A stretch of DNA of 9,007 nucleotides from Hydrogenophaga sp. (GTDB lineage: Bacteria; Pseudomonadota; Gammaproteobacteria; Burkholderiales; Burkholderiaceae). The position numbers and the translations under genes were made by a program. Where the stretch lies: the NCBI GenBank assembly GCA_025458545.1, contig JALOSH010000062.1, forward strand, positions 1 to 9,007, read 5' to 3'. The notes under the pieces were generated by a model. The model made no database searches. It was given only the letters and a program-made list of their open reading frames with translations, and had not been told where the DNA came from. Below are positions 1-6,920 of this stretch, in pieces; the stretch's first letter is position 1, and each line of letters opens with the position of its first letter.

Positions 1-170
1 CTGCGGCCCATGCGCAGGATGGTGGCGCTGTGTTCGCCGCCTTCGCCGTTGAACAGCGTGATCACGCCGCCGGGCTGCAGGCGCAGCACCTGCACGTGCC
101 GCGCGGCAGCGGCTGGCAATTCCAGTTCAGCGCCCAAGGTGAGCGGAACGGGGCAGTGAAAGCGCGGCAT
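1..170 (-). CDS. rsmE: 16S rRNA (uracil-1498-N3)-methyltransferase RsmE, N-terminal part (cut by window edge)
   Basis: Reading the minus strand from an ATG at 170 gives 56 residues beginning MPRFHCPVPL, then a hydrophilic stretch ending in VLRLQPGG and LFNGEGGEHSATI. This matches the N-terminal PUA-like RNA-binding domain of RsmE (start MPRF, then HVxxVLRLxxGDxIxLFNGxGGEY). The family methylates N3 of U1498 in 16S rRNA of the 30S subunit. The SPOUT catalytic domain lies beyond the left edge and cannot be seen. The ATG is 9 nt after the amgK stop codon, so the two are probably co-transcribed. I see no strong Shine-Dalgarno, which would fit translational coupling to amgK. The family call is by recognition, not alignment. 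Confidence 0.87.
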   Translation of the reverse strand, partial: MPRFHCPVPLTLGAELELPAAAARHVQVLRLQPGGVITLFNGEGGEHSATILRMGR

Positions 171-179
171 GCCGTGGCT

Positions 180-1271
180 TCAGACGCGGCCGAAAGCGTA
201 GCCCGAGGCGGCCTCGAAGCCTTCGATCTGGTCGATGAGTTTCAGAAACGGCCCCAGCTCGCGGTAGCGGTGGGTGGTGTGGCGGATGTAGTCGATGAAG
301 CGCGGCGCGTCGGCCAGGTATTTGGGTTTGCCGTCGCGCAGCGTGAGGCGCGCGAAGATGCCAGCCACCTTCAGGTGGCGCTGCAGGCCCATCCACTCGA
401 CCGCGCGGTAGAAGGCGCCGAAGTCGCTGTGCCAGTCCTCGAAGTCCATCAGCCCGGCCTTGCGCGCTTTTTCCCAGTAACGGATGGTGATGTCGATGAC
501 AAAGTCTTCCTCCCAGGTCAGGAAGGCGTCGCGCATCAGGCTGGCCACGTCGTAGGTGATGGGGCCGTACACCGCGTCCTGGAAATCGAGCACGCCGAGC
601 TGCTGTGCCGGCGTGGTGCCGGGCTGGCGAGGAATCATCAGGTTGCGCGGCATGAAGTCGCGGTGGACGTTCACCATCGGGGCATGCAGGCAGCGCTTCA
701 CGACGCTGTCGAAGGCCTTGCTCAGGATCTCGGCGTCTTTGCCTTGCAGTGTGGTCTGGCGGTGTTGCGCCAGATACCAGTCGGGGAACAGCTGCAGTTC
801 GCGCTTCAGCAGCGGCTCGTCGTAGGCCGGCAGCACGCCGGGTTTGGACGCGAGCTGCCAGGCGAGCAAGGTGTCCACCGCCTGCAGGTAGCGCGCGTGG
901 TTGGCGGCGGGGTTCGCCGGATCGATCTGCTCCATCATGGTCTGCGTGCCCAGGTCGGGCAGCAGCATGAAACCCTGTGGCTCGTCCCAGGCCAGGATGT
1001 CGGGCACCAGCAGACCGGCTTCTTTCATCAACCTGGCCACGTGCACAAACGGCTGGCAGTTCTCTTTGTCGGGCGGTGCGTCCATCACGATGCGGCTGGC
1101 GCCGTCGACTGTGTCCACCCGCAAGTAGCGCCGGAAGCTGGCGTCGGCCGAGGCCGGGCGCAGTGTGTCTGGAAGCAGGCCCTGTGCCGCGGCCAGGCTG
1201 TGCAGCCAGGTGTGGAAGGCAGCTTCGCGGCTGGGGTCGGCCCACAGGACTGCGTTGGGGTTCGGGGTCAT
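180..1271 (-). CDS. amgK: AmgK-like N-acetylmuramate/N-acetylglucosamine kinase (aminoglycoside phosphotransferase fold)
   Basis: A 363-residue protein of the aminoglycoside/choline phosphotransferase superfamily. The catalytic loop HRDFMPRN is at residues 203-210 (catalytic Asp205, metal-ligand Asn210), and the metal-binding DFQD motif is at 229-232, followed by GPITYDVASLMRDAF. This pattern is typical of AmgK, which phosphorylates the anomeric hydroxyl of MurNAc/GlcNAc in the cell-wall recycling route to UDP-MurNAc. The protein is cytoplasmic, with no signal peptide. The ATG at 1271 gives full family length. It is transcribed divergently from lptD, the arrangement I recall for amgK in Burkholderiales. 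Its usual partner murU is not next to it; rsmE follows instead. Substrate is inferred from family and context, and an uncharacterised kinase of the same fold is the alternative. Confidence 0.85.
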   Translation of the reverse strand: MTPNPNAVLWADPSREAAFHTWLHSLAAAQGLLPDTLRPASADASFRRYLRVDTVDGASRIVMDAPPDKENCQPFVHVARLMKEAGLLVPDILAWDEPQGFMLLPDLGTQTMMEQIDPANPAANHARYLQAVDTLLAWQLASKPGVLPAYDEPLLKRELQLFPDWYLAQHRQTTLQGKDAEILSKAFDSVVKRCLHAPMVNVHRDFMPRNLMIPRQPGTTPAQQLGVLDFQDAVYGPITYDVASLMRDAFLTWEEDFVIDITIRYWEKARKAGLMDFEDWHSDFGAFYRAVEWMGLQRHLKVAGIFARLTLRDGKPKYLADAPRFIDYIRHTTHRYRELGPFLKLIDQIEGFEAASGYAFGRV

Positions 1272-1310
1272 GGGCGCGGGGTGGTGAGCGGTAAAGACGC
1301 GCGCGGGCGG

Positions 1311-1338
1311 TTCGTCAGCGCGGAGTGCATAGGATAAT
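1311..1338 (+). promoter_or_regulatory. Candidate sigma-70 promoter for the lptD operon
   Basis: In the amgK-lptD divergent region, GATAAT (1333-1338) matches the -10 consensus at 5 of 6 positions. A poor -35 candidate, TTCGTC (1311-1316), lies 16 nt upstream. If real, transcription would begin near 1345, which rules out a lptD start codon at 1325. The short AT-rich patch at 1331-1360 is the only such sequence in the region and may also serve the divergent amgK promoter. Between 1272 and 1456 I see nothing else supportable. Confidence 0.3.
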
Positions 1339-1456
1339 CGCCGCAGATTCTAAAACCCGTGTGCGTCGGCCCAGGCCGCCGCGCCAGCGCCCCGCCGAGG
1401 CACGGGTCTGCCGGTGTCCCGCAAGGGCGGCAGGCCCGGTCACCACCATCACCGCC

Positions 1457-3925
1457 TTGAACCGCCGCACCGCCTGCCCGGCCTCTGTCCCCGCGTCTCG
1501 CCGCCTCCCGGTGTTCTTGCCCACACCGGTGGGCGCGGGTGTGCTGCGTCTGCTGGCGCTGATGGCCTTGGGCGTGCCCGCGCTGGCGCAGGCGCAGTCC
1601 ACGCTCGCCCAGGAGCCCGCTGCGGTGTTGCAGCCGAGCGCCCAGTTGCTGGAGGTGTTGCCGGAAGCGGTGCGCGACGACGTGCCGAGTTTTGTGTCGG
1701 GCGACCGCATCCACGGTCAGACCGACGGCGTGGTGGTGATCGAAGGCGGCGCGGAACTGCGCCGCCACGACACCGTCATCAAGGCCGACCGGCTGGAGTT
1801 CGACCAGCGCAGCAATGCCACGCACGCACAAGGCAATGTGCTGATCAACCGCAGCGGCAACCGCTTCGAAGGCACCGAGCTGCAACTCGATCTGGACACC
1901 AACCAGGGCAGCTTTGAAAAACCGGCTTTCTCGTTGTTGCAGGGCGAAGGCCAGGGCGATGCCAGCCGGGTGAATTTCCTGGGCAACGACAAGCTGGACG
2001 TGCGCGATGCCCGCTACTCCACCTGCCCGCGCACGCCCGGTGCGGCCTGGATGCCCGACTGGCTGCTGCGCGCCAGCCGCATCGACATCGACAATGCCAC
2101 CGAAGTGGGCACGGCGGTTGGCGGCGTGCTGGAGTTCAAGGGCGTGCCCATTCTCGGTTGGCCCTACCTGAGCTTTCCGCTGACCGACAAGCGCAAGACC
2201 GGCGCCTTGCCGCCGACCCTCAACCTCGACAACGTCAGTGGCCTCGAACTCACGCTGCCGTATTACCTGAACCTCGCGCCCAACTTCGACGCCACGCTCT
2301 ACCCGACCTTCATGAGCAAGCGCGGCGTGGACCTGGGGGGCGAATTCCGCTACCTGCAGCCGTCGTACAGTGGTCAACTGCGGGCCGCCTTCCTGCCGAG
2401 CGACAAACTGCGCAACGCCGACCGCTGGGGCTATTCGCTGCAGCACCAGCAAAGCCTGCAGGCAGCGCCGGGTCTTCGCCTGCTGAACCTGAAAAACCCG
2501 GTGGCTGCACGGCTCAACCTCAACCGCGTGAGCGACGACAACTACTGGCGTGACTTCCCGCGCAGCAGCACCTCGCTCACCACCCGCCTGCTGGCCAACG
2601 AAGCGGTGCTCGACTGGGGCCAGGGCCCCTGGTCTTTCAGCGCCGGTGCCTACCGCTGGCAGACCCTGCAGGACGCGGACTCGCCCATCATCCCGCCCTA
2701 CGACCGGCTGCCCTCGGTGGCGCTGCGGTTCGCGCAGGAACGCCAGCGCTTCGCCGGTCTGAGCGGCTGGGATTGGTCGTTCCAGACCGACCACACCCGC
2801 TTCCGCTCCGATCCGTTGCTGACCGGCCAGGCCAATGGCTCGCGCTCGCTGGCCATCGCGCGCATCGGCCACCGCTGGGAAACACCTGGCTGGTACCTCA
2901 CCCCGCGCCTGCAACTGCACGGTGCCCAATACCGGTTCGACCAACCGCTGTCCAACGGAGCGCGCAGCGCCGCCCGCACCTTGCCCACCGCCAGCGTGGA
3001 CAGCGGCATGGTGTTCGAGCGCACGGCCAGCTATTTCGGGCGCAGCTTCACCCAGACGCTGGAGCCGCGCGCTTTCTTCACCTGGACGCCGACCCGCGAC
3101 CAGAGCCTCCTGCCCAACTACGACTCGGCCGCCAACGATTTCAACTTTGCCTCGATCTTCAGCGAGAACGTGTTCGGCGGCCACGACCGCATTTCGGACA
3201 CCCGTGCCCTCACCCTGGGTGCCAGCTCGCGCCTGCTGGACCCCGCCACCGGAGCCGAAGCGGTGCGGCTGGGCCTGGCCCAGCGCTACCTGTTGCAGGA
3301 CCAGACCGTGGTCCTGCCCAACGCCGCCGGGCTGGCTGGTGGCGACCCGGTCACCGAGCGCTTCAGCGATGTACTGATGGCCGCGCGCGTGAACTGGAGT
3401 CCGCGCTGGTCGACCGACGCCACCGTGCAGTTCCGCCCGTCGAATCAGCGCTCGGTGCGCACCACCGTGAGCGCCCGCTACACGCCCAGCGACTACCGCG
3501 TCCTCAGCGCCGCCTACCGCTTGCAGCGCGGCACCAGCGAGCAGGTCGACCTGGGCTGGCAGTGGCCGCTGTCCGACCTCTGGAGCAAGCCACCGGTGGG
3601 CAAGACCCCGGGCCGTGCGCTGGGCCCCGGGCAGTGGTACAGCGTGGGTCGGATCAACTACAGCATGCCCGATTCCAAGATCGTCGATCTGGTGGCCGGC
3701 TTTGAGTACGATGCGGGCTGCTGGATCGCCCGTGTGGTGCTGGAGCGCCTGCAGACCGGCGCCCGCAGCAAAAACCAGCAGTTGATGTTCCAGCTGGAGT
3801 TCACCGGATTCACGCGCCTGGGCGTGGGGTCCAATCCGCTGAAAACCCTCAAGGACAATGTGCCCCGCTACCAGTACCTGCGAGAAGACATCAACCCGCC
3901 GAGCCGGTTCCAATACCATGATTGA
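1457..3925 (+). CDS. lptD: LPS-assembly outer-membrane protein LptD
   Basis: About 822 residues. A signal peptide has its hydrophobic core VLRLLALMALGVPAL at residues 29-43 and cleaves near ALA/QAQ (residues 44-46). An N-terminal LptA/OstA-like jellyroll follows (GDRIHGQTDGVVVIEGGAELRR onward, with ADRLEFD and AQGNVLI), then the LptD beta-barrel with GVPILGWPYLSFPLTDKRKTG and many aromatic-ended strands. It ends with QLEFTGFTRLG and NPLKTLKDNVPRYQ. LptD with LptE inserts LPS into the outer leaflet. The mature protein has two cysteines, C190 and C755. They appear to match the E. coli C173-C725 interdomain disulfide, and the second pair is absent. The start is uncertain: in-frame candidates are GTG 1325, GTG 1361, TTG 1457 and GTG 1511, none with a Shine-Dalgarno. 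TTG 1457 was chosen as the shortest that keeps a basic n-region. lptD overlaps surA by 8 nt. Confidence 0.93.
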   Translation: MNRRTACPASVPASRRLPVFLPTPVGAGVLRLLALMALGVPALAQAQSTLAQEPAAVLQPSAQLLEVLPEAVRDDVPSFVSGDRIHGQTDGVVVIEGGAELRRHDTVIKADRLEFDQRSNATHAQGNVLINRSGNRFEGTELQLDLDTNQGSFEKPAFSLLQGEGQGDASRVNFLGNDKLDVRDARYSTCPRTPGAAWMPDWLLRASRIDIDNATEVGTAVGGVLEFKGVPILGWPYLSFPLTDKRKTGALPPTLNLDNVSGLELTLPYYLNLAPNFDATLYPTFMSKRGVDLGGEFRYLQPSYSGQLRAAFLPSDKLRNADRWGYSLQHQQSLQAAPGLRLLNLKNPVAARLNLNRVSDDNYWRDFPRSSTSLTTRLLANEAVLDWGQGPWSFSAGAYRWQTLQDADSPIIPPYDRLPSVALRFAQERQRFAGLSGWDWSFQTDHTRFRSDPLLTGQANGSRSLAIARIGHRWETPGWYLTPRLQLHGAQYRFDQPLSNGARSAARTLPTASVDSGMVFERTASYFGRSFTQTLEPRAFFTWTPTRDQSLLPNYDSAANDFNFASIFSENVFGGHDRISDTRALTLGASSRLLDPATGAEAVRLGLAQRYLLQDQTVVLPNAAGLAGGDPVTERFSDVLMAARVNWSPRWSTDATVQFRPSNQRSVRTTVSARYTPSDYRVLSAAYRLQRGTSEQVDLGWQWPLSDLWSKPPVGKTPGRALGPGQWYSVGRINYSMPDSKIVDLVAGFEYDAGCWIARVVLERLQTGARSKNQQLMFQLEFTGFTRLGVGSNPLKTLKDNVPRYQYLREDINPPSRFQYHD

Positions 3926-5294
3926 ACGCCCTTTCGTTTTTGCCCGCGTCGCCGCCCTGGCGCTGTGCGTGCTCCCCCTCCTCTGGACGGCGACCGCACA
4001 GGCGCAATCGCTGCGGCCCTCGTCACAGCTGCAGCGCAATGCGGCGGTGTCCCAGGGGCCCGTCACTGCCGACTTCATCGTCGCCTTGGTCAACTCCGAG
4101 CCGGTGACCAACCACGAAGTGCGCCAGCGCCTGCTGCGCGTGGAGCAGCAGCTCACCCAGCAAGGGGGTGCCTTGCCGCCGCGCGCCGAACTGGCCCGCC
4201 AGGTGATGGAGCAACTGGTGACCGAGCGTGCCCTGCTGCAGACCGCCACCGAACTCGGTCTGCGCGTCGACGAAGCGGCGCTGGCCCAGGCCGAACAGTC
4301 CATCGCGGCCCAGAACCAGCTCAGCCTCGACGAGTTCCGTCGCCGGATCGCCGCCGAAGGCATGGACCAGAACCGGCTGCGCAACGAGCTGCGCAATCAG
4401 ATCCTGCTGCAACAGCTGCGCGAGCGCGAAGTGGAGTCGCGGGTGCGCGTGAGCGAAAGCGACATCGACGATTTCATCCGTGAGCAAAAAAACAGCACCG
4501 ATCTGAGCCAGCTCGAACTCAACCTCGCGCACGTGCTGGTCCGTGTGCCCGAAACCGCCAATGAAGAGCAGGTCAAGGCCTTGCAAGCCCGCGCGCAGCG
4601 CGCGCTGGATCGGGCGCGTCAGGGCGAAGACTTCGGTGCTGTCGCACGCGAGTTCTCCGATGCGCCAGAGCGCGAGAACGGCGGCCTGTTCGGCCCCCGC
4701 ACCGCCGACCGGCTGCCCGCGCTGTTCGTGGAGCAAACCCGCGACCTGCGCGCCGGTGAGATCGCAGGCCCGTTTCGCAGCCCGGCGGGTTTCCACCTGC
4801 TCAAGCTGCTGGGCAAGCGGCAGGCCGGCTTGCCCGACGTCAGCGTGACCCAGACCCGCGCGCGCCACATCCTGTTGCGTCCAGGCCCCCAGCTGAGCCA
4901 GACCGATGCGGTCACCCGCCTGAACCAGTTCCGCGAGCAGCTCGTGGGTGGCAAGGCCAGTTTCGAAACCCTCGCCCGCGAGCACAGCCAGGACGGCTCG
5001 GCCCGCGAGGGCGGTGATCTCGGCTGGGCCAGCCCCGGCCAGTTCGTGCCCGAATTCGAAGAAGCCATGAACCGGCTGCGCCCAGGCGAGGTGTCGGCGC
5101 CGCTGGTGTCGCGTTTCGGTGTCCACCTGATCCGGGTGGACGAGCGCCGCCAGGTGGCCTTGAGCGACCGCGAGCAGCGCGACATCGTGCGTGGCCTGGT
5201 GCGTGAGCAACAGGCCGCTGCGGCGCTGCAGAGCTGGACCCAGGACGTGCGCGGTCGCGCGTTTGTCGAATTCCGCGAAGCGCCACAGCCGTGA
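3918..5294 (+). CDS. surA: Periplasmic chaperone / peptidyl-prolyl isomerase SurA
   Basis: 458 residues. A Sec signal peptide (residues 1-29, cleavage after TAQA) precedes the SurA N-terminal chaperone domain ([20 protein letters not shown] from about 49, through about 190). Two parvulin (PPIC) domains follow at about 203-305 ([23 protein letters not shown]) and 312-410 ([32 protein letters not shown]). SurA escorts unfolded outer-membrane proteins to the BAM machinery, and LptD is a known client, which explains the gene pairing. The ATG at 3918 lies inside the last codons of lptD (8-nt overlap). It is preferred over an upstream in-frame ATG at 3858, which would add 20 non-signal residues inside lptD. 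Length and domain order are normal for the family. Confidence 0.95.
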   Translation: MIERPFVFARVAALALCVLPLLWTATAQAQSLRPSSQLQRNAAVSQGPVTADFIVALVNSEPVTNHEVRQRLLRVEQQLTQQGGALPPRAELARQVMEQLVTERALLQTATELGLRVDEAALAQAEQSIAAQNQLSLDEFRRRIAAEGMDQNRLRNELRNQILLQQLREREVESRVRVSESDIDDFIREQKNSTDLSQLELNLAHVLVRVPETANEEQVKALQARAQRALDRARQGEDFGAVAREFSDAPERENGGLFGPRTADRLPALFVEQTRDLRAGEIAGPFRSPAGFHLLKLLGKRQAGLPDVSVTQTRARHILLRPGPQLSQTDAVTRLNQFREQLVGGKASFETLAREHSQDGSAREGGDLGWASPGQFVPEFEEAMNRLRPGEVSAPLVSRFGVHLIRVDERRQVALSDREQRDIVRGLVREQQAAAALQSWTQDVRGRAFVEFREAPQP

Positions 5295-5329
5295 GCCACC
5301 GCCGGTCCCGCAGGCGCTGCTGCGCATGA
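5291..5329 (+). other. Possible 12-codon coupling mini-ORF between surA and rsmA
   Basis: A GTG at 5291 overlaps the surA stop codon (GTGA). It opens a 12-codon frame, [12 protein letters not shown], whose TGA at 5327-5329 overlaps the rsmA ATG at 5326 (ATGA). A ribosome finishing surA could in principle be handed through this frame to rsmA, which has no good Shine-Dalgarno of its own. This is an arrangement seen in the sequence; function is inference, and in GC-rich DNA such short frames also arise by chance. Confidence 0.2.
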
Positions 5330-6183
5330 AGCACATTGCGCGCAAACGGTTTGGCCAGCACTTCCTGAGCGACGCCAGCATCATCGACGCCATCGTTCGC
5401 GAGATCGCTCCGCAGCCCGGCGACCCGATGGTCGAGATCGGCCCGGGCCTGGCGGCGCTGACCCAGCCGCTGGTGGAACGGCTCGGCCGGCTCACCGTCA
5501 TCGAACTCGACCGCGACCTGGCGGTGCGGCTGCGTGAGCACCCGCAGCTGAGCGTGATCGAGTCGGACGTGCTCAAGGTGGATTTCCGCGCGTTGGCCGA
5601 GCGCATATGCACCTCGGCCAGCGAGACCGACATCGCCGCCGGGCCGCCCCAAGGCGATGGCAGCCCCCAGGGGGGGCAGCGACCCGCGCAGCGGCGGAGC
5701 GTGGGGGCCATGATCCGCGTGGTCGGCAACCTGCCGTACAACATTTCCACGCCGATCCTGTTTCACCTGCTCGACCAGGTGGATGTGGTGCAGGACCAGC
5801 ACTTCATGCTGCAGAAGGAGGTGATCGACCGCATGGTCGCCGCGCCCGCCACCGCCGACTACAGCCGCCTCTCGGTGATGCTGCAATGGCGCTACGCGAT
5901 GGAGAACGTGCTGTTCGTGCCGCCCGAAAGTTTCGACCCACCACCCCGTGTGGACAGTGCCATCGTGCGCATGGTGCCGCTGGCACAACCGCCGGCGATC
6001 AACCTGAAGCTCTATGGCGAACTGGTGCAGACCGCCTTCAGCCAGCGCCGCAAGATTTTGCGCAACACCCTCGGCAAATGGCTCGAAGCGCGGGGTTTCA
6101 CCGGCGATTTCGACCTGCAGCGCCGCGCCGAAGAGGTGCCGGTGCACGAATACGTGGCCCTGGCGCAAACCGTCCAGCTATAG
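5326..6183 (+). CDS. rsmA: 16S rRNA (A1518/A1519-N6) dimethyltransferase RsmA (KsgA) with an internal repeat-derived insertion
   Basis: 285 residues. The family start [10 protein letters not shown] (7-16), SAM-binding motif [11 protein letters not shown] (36-46), acidic motif VIELDRDL (58-65), ESDVLKVDF (79-87), catalytic NLPYNIS (135-141) and C-terminal [13 protein letters not shown] (238-250) are all present. RsmA dimethylates two adjacent adenines near the 3' end of 16S rRNA late in 30S assembly. The ATG at 5326 was chosen because the protein should begin just before the KRFGQHFL motif. It lies 31 nt after surA with no intervening pdxA. Oddity: residues about 94-129, between the ESDVLKVDF strand and RVVGNLPY, form a Gly/Pro/Gln/Arg-rich insertion encoded mostly by a palindromic repeat. 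All catalytic motifs are intact and in frame, so the enzyme is probably functional with an extra loop. Confidence 0.94.
   Translation: MKHIARKRFGQHFLSDASIIDAIVREIAPQPGDPMVEIGPGLAALTQPLVERLGRLTVIELDRDLAVRLREHPQLSVIESDVLKVDFRALAERICTSASETDIAAGPPQGDGSPQGGQRPAQRRSVGAMIRVVGNLPYNISTPILFHLLDQVDVVQDQHFMLQKEVIDRMVAAPATADYSRLSVMLQWRYAMENVLFVPPESFDPPPRVDSAIVRMVPLAQPPAINLKLYGELVQTAFSQRRKILRNTLGKWLEARGFTGDFDLQRRAEEVPVHEYVALAQTVQL
5638..5710. repeat. GC-rich palindromic dispersed repeat, copy A (inside rsmA)
   Basis: This begins GCCGGGCCGC and ends GTGGGGGCCA, so the GGCC-rich outer ends can pair. Inside are a C5/G7 hairpin (about 5664-5676) and a second hairpin, CCGC-GCA-GCGG (5684-5694). The same layout occurs in copy B at 6259-6320: identical 10-nt opening, C-run/G-run hairpin, short hairpin with a 3-nt loop, and a GCGGCG...GGGGG...GGCCA ending. 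It resembles intergenic palindromic repeats I remember from Comamonadaceae genomes; that resemblance is from memory and unchecked. Exact borders are uncertain. Confidence 0.65.
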
Positions 6184-6201
6184 CCAGGGCGCAGGCATGA
6201 A

Positions 6202-6228
6202 AAAAGCCGCTGAAATCCAGCGGCTTTT
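6202..6228. terminator. Bidirectional Rho-independent terminator between rsmA and the barstar gene
   Basis: A perfect 11-bp inverted repeat, AAAAGCCGCTG (6202-6212) and CAGCGGCTTTT (6218-6228), encloses the 5-nt loop AAATC. The stem ends in a T-run on the plus strand and, because of the A-run at 6200-6205, also on the minus strand. It lies 18 nt after the rsmA stop and can end both the lptD-surA-rsmA transcript and the converging RNase-barstar transcript. Confidence 0.88.
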
Positions 6229-6258
6229 GATTGTCCAGAACACCGCGGAACCGGCTTT

Positions 6259-6320
6259 GCCGGGCCGCAGGTGCTGCCCCATTGAGGGGGTGACGCCGAA
6301 GGCGGCGCGGGGGTGGGCCA
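6259..6320. repeat. GC-rich palindromic dispersed repeat, copy B (intergenic)
   Basis: This shares the opening GCCGGGCCGC with copy A in rsmA and ends GGGGGTGGGCCA. It holds a CCCC-ATTGA-GGGG hairpin (6277-6289) and a CGCC-GAA-GGCG hairpin (6294-6304), structurally parallel to the two hairpins of copy A although the sequences have diverged. It sits in the 3' flank of the barstar gene, ending 2 nt before the barstar stop codon, and occupies the gap between that gene and the bidirectional terminator. Confidence 0.6.
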
Positions 6321-6322
6321 GT

Positions 6323-6865
6323 TCAAGCCGCAGTGAGCCAGTACCCTGCATTGAACGGGCTGCTCATGCGCAGCGCCATCGGGCTCACGTCGAGGATCTT
6401 GTCGGTGGGCATGGGCTCTTCGTTCTCGACCTCGATCGGCTCCTCACCCTTGGGCGCGCGGGCGACCGAGAACGAATAGAAGCAGCGGAACGGGACCTTG
6501 CGGTCGCTCCAGTAGTCGGCGGTGTCGCGGAAGATGTCGAGCAGCTGCTCGCGCGCTTCCTTGTCGAACTTGCTGTTGGCCGGGATGTGCTCCAGCACGA
6601 CGATGAAACCGGTCTGCGGTCCCGACTTGTGGACCAGATCGGTCATGCAGTCGTAGAGCGCGTCGAAGTTTTTCCCGAAGTGCGAAGGCAGGGTGTACTG
6701 TGCCGCGATCAGTTCGAGCACGTCCTGCTTGCTCTGGGCCTTGGCCAGGTTGGCGTACAGGAAGTGGTGGCCCAGCTGCTCGGCTGCACCCTGCAGCTCC
6801 TTCACACTGTGCGCCCGAATCGACTGCACGATGTTGGTCCGCACATGACGAAGTGGTGTGTCCAT
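6323..6865 (-). CDS. Barstar-family ribonuclease inhibitor (antitoxin/immunity protein)
   Basis: 180 residues, cytoplasmic, no signal peptide. The core LPSHFGKNFDALYDCMTDL (residues 59-77) aligns with barstar LPEYYGENLDALWDCLTGW. Asp68 and Asp72 match barstar Asp35 and Asp39, which contact the RNase active site. Tyr71 replaces Trp38, His62 replaces Tyr29, and FRD at 112-114 matches the FRE containing Glu76. Classic barstar is about 90 residues; this one adds an N-terminal extension of about 33 residues and a C-terminal acidic tail of about 45. The ATG at 6865 is preferred over an upstream in-frame TTG at 6889; a purine-rich GAAAGAGA lies 7 nt further upstream. It follows the RNase gene by 55 bp on the same strand, so it is very probably that RNase's inhibitor. 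The inhibitor role is inferred from family and context. Confidence 0.88.
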   Translation of the reverse strand: MDTPLRHVRTNIVQSIRAHSVKELQGAAEQLGHHFLYANLAKAQSKQDVLELIAAQYTLPSHFGKNFDALYDCMTDLVHKSGPQTGFIVVLEHIPANSKFDKEAREQLLDIFRDTADYWSDRKVPFRCFYSFSVARAPKGEEPIEVENEEPMPTDKILDVSPMALRMSSPFNAGYWLTAA

Positions 6866-6920
6866 CTCCGCGTCTCTTTCAAAGGTCAAAGTTAAAAAAT
6901 CGAATCACATCACCGCCGGG

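Noticed and set aside
30..1337. A 435-codon plus-strand frame opposite amgK and rsmE
   Set aside because: It is antisense to AmgK, whose catalytic motifs are unmistakable. The plus-strand translation shows no domain or signal.
1272..1456. tRNA or riboswitch in the amgK-lptD divergent region
   Set aside because: No cloverleaf, T-loop sequence or known riboswitch core could be seen. The region reads as a short promoter patch plus GC-rich leader.
1268..4396. A 1042-codon open frame on the minus strand opposite lptD and surA
   Set aside because: Its translation is low-complexity Arg/Ala/Gly/His/Gln-rich text with no recognisable domain, and it lies wholly opposite the clear LptD and SurA frames. 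Long antisense frames are expected in GC-rich genes.
4023..5750. A 575-codon minus-strand frame across surA and the start of rsmA
   Set aside because: It is a composition-driven shadow of two well-identified genes. I considered whether its N-terminal part ([10 protein letters not shown], opposite the rsmA insertion) was a gene-start remnant carried in with the repeat, but there is not enough sequence to support it.
5638..6320. CRISPR array or insertion sequence
   Set aside because: There are only two diverged copies with no regular spacing and no transposase gene in the window. A palindromic dispersed repeat explains them better.
6014..6895. A 293-codon plus-strand frame running from rsmA through the terminator and the barstar gene
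   Set aside because: It overlaps rsmA out of frame, crosses a strong terminator and is antisense to the barstar gene. It has no recognisable domain.
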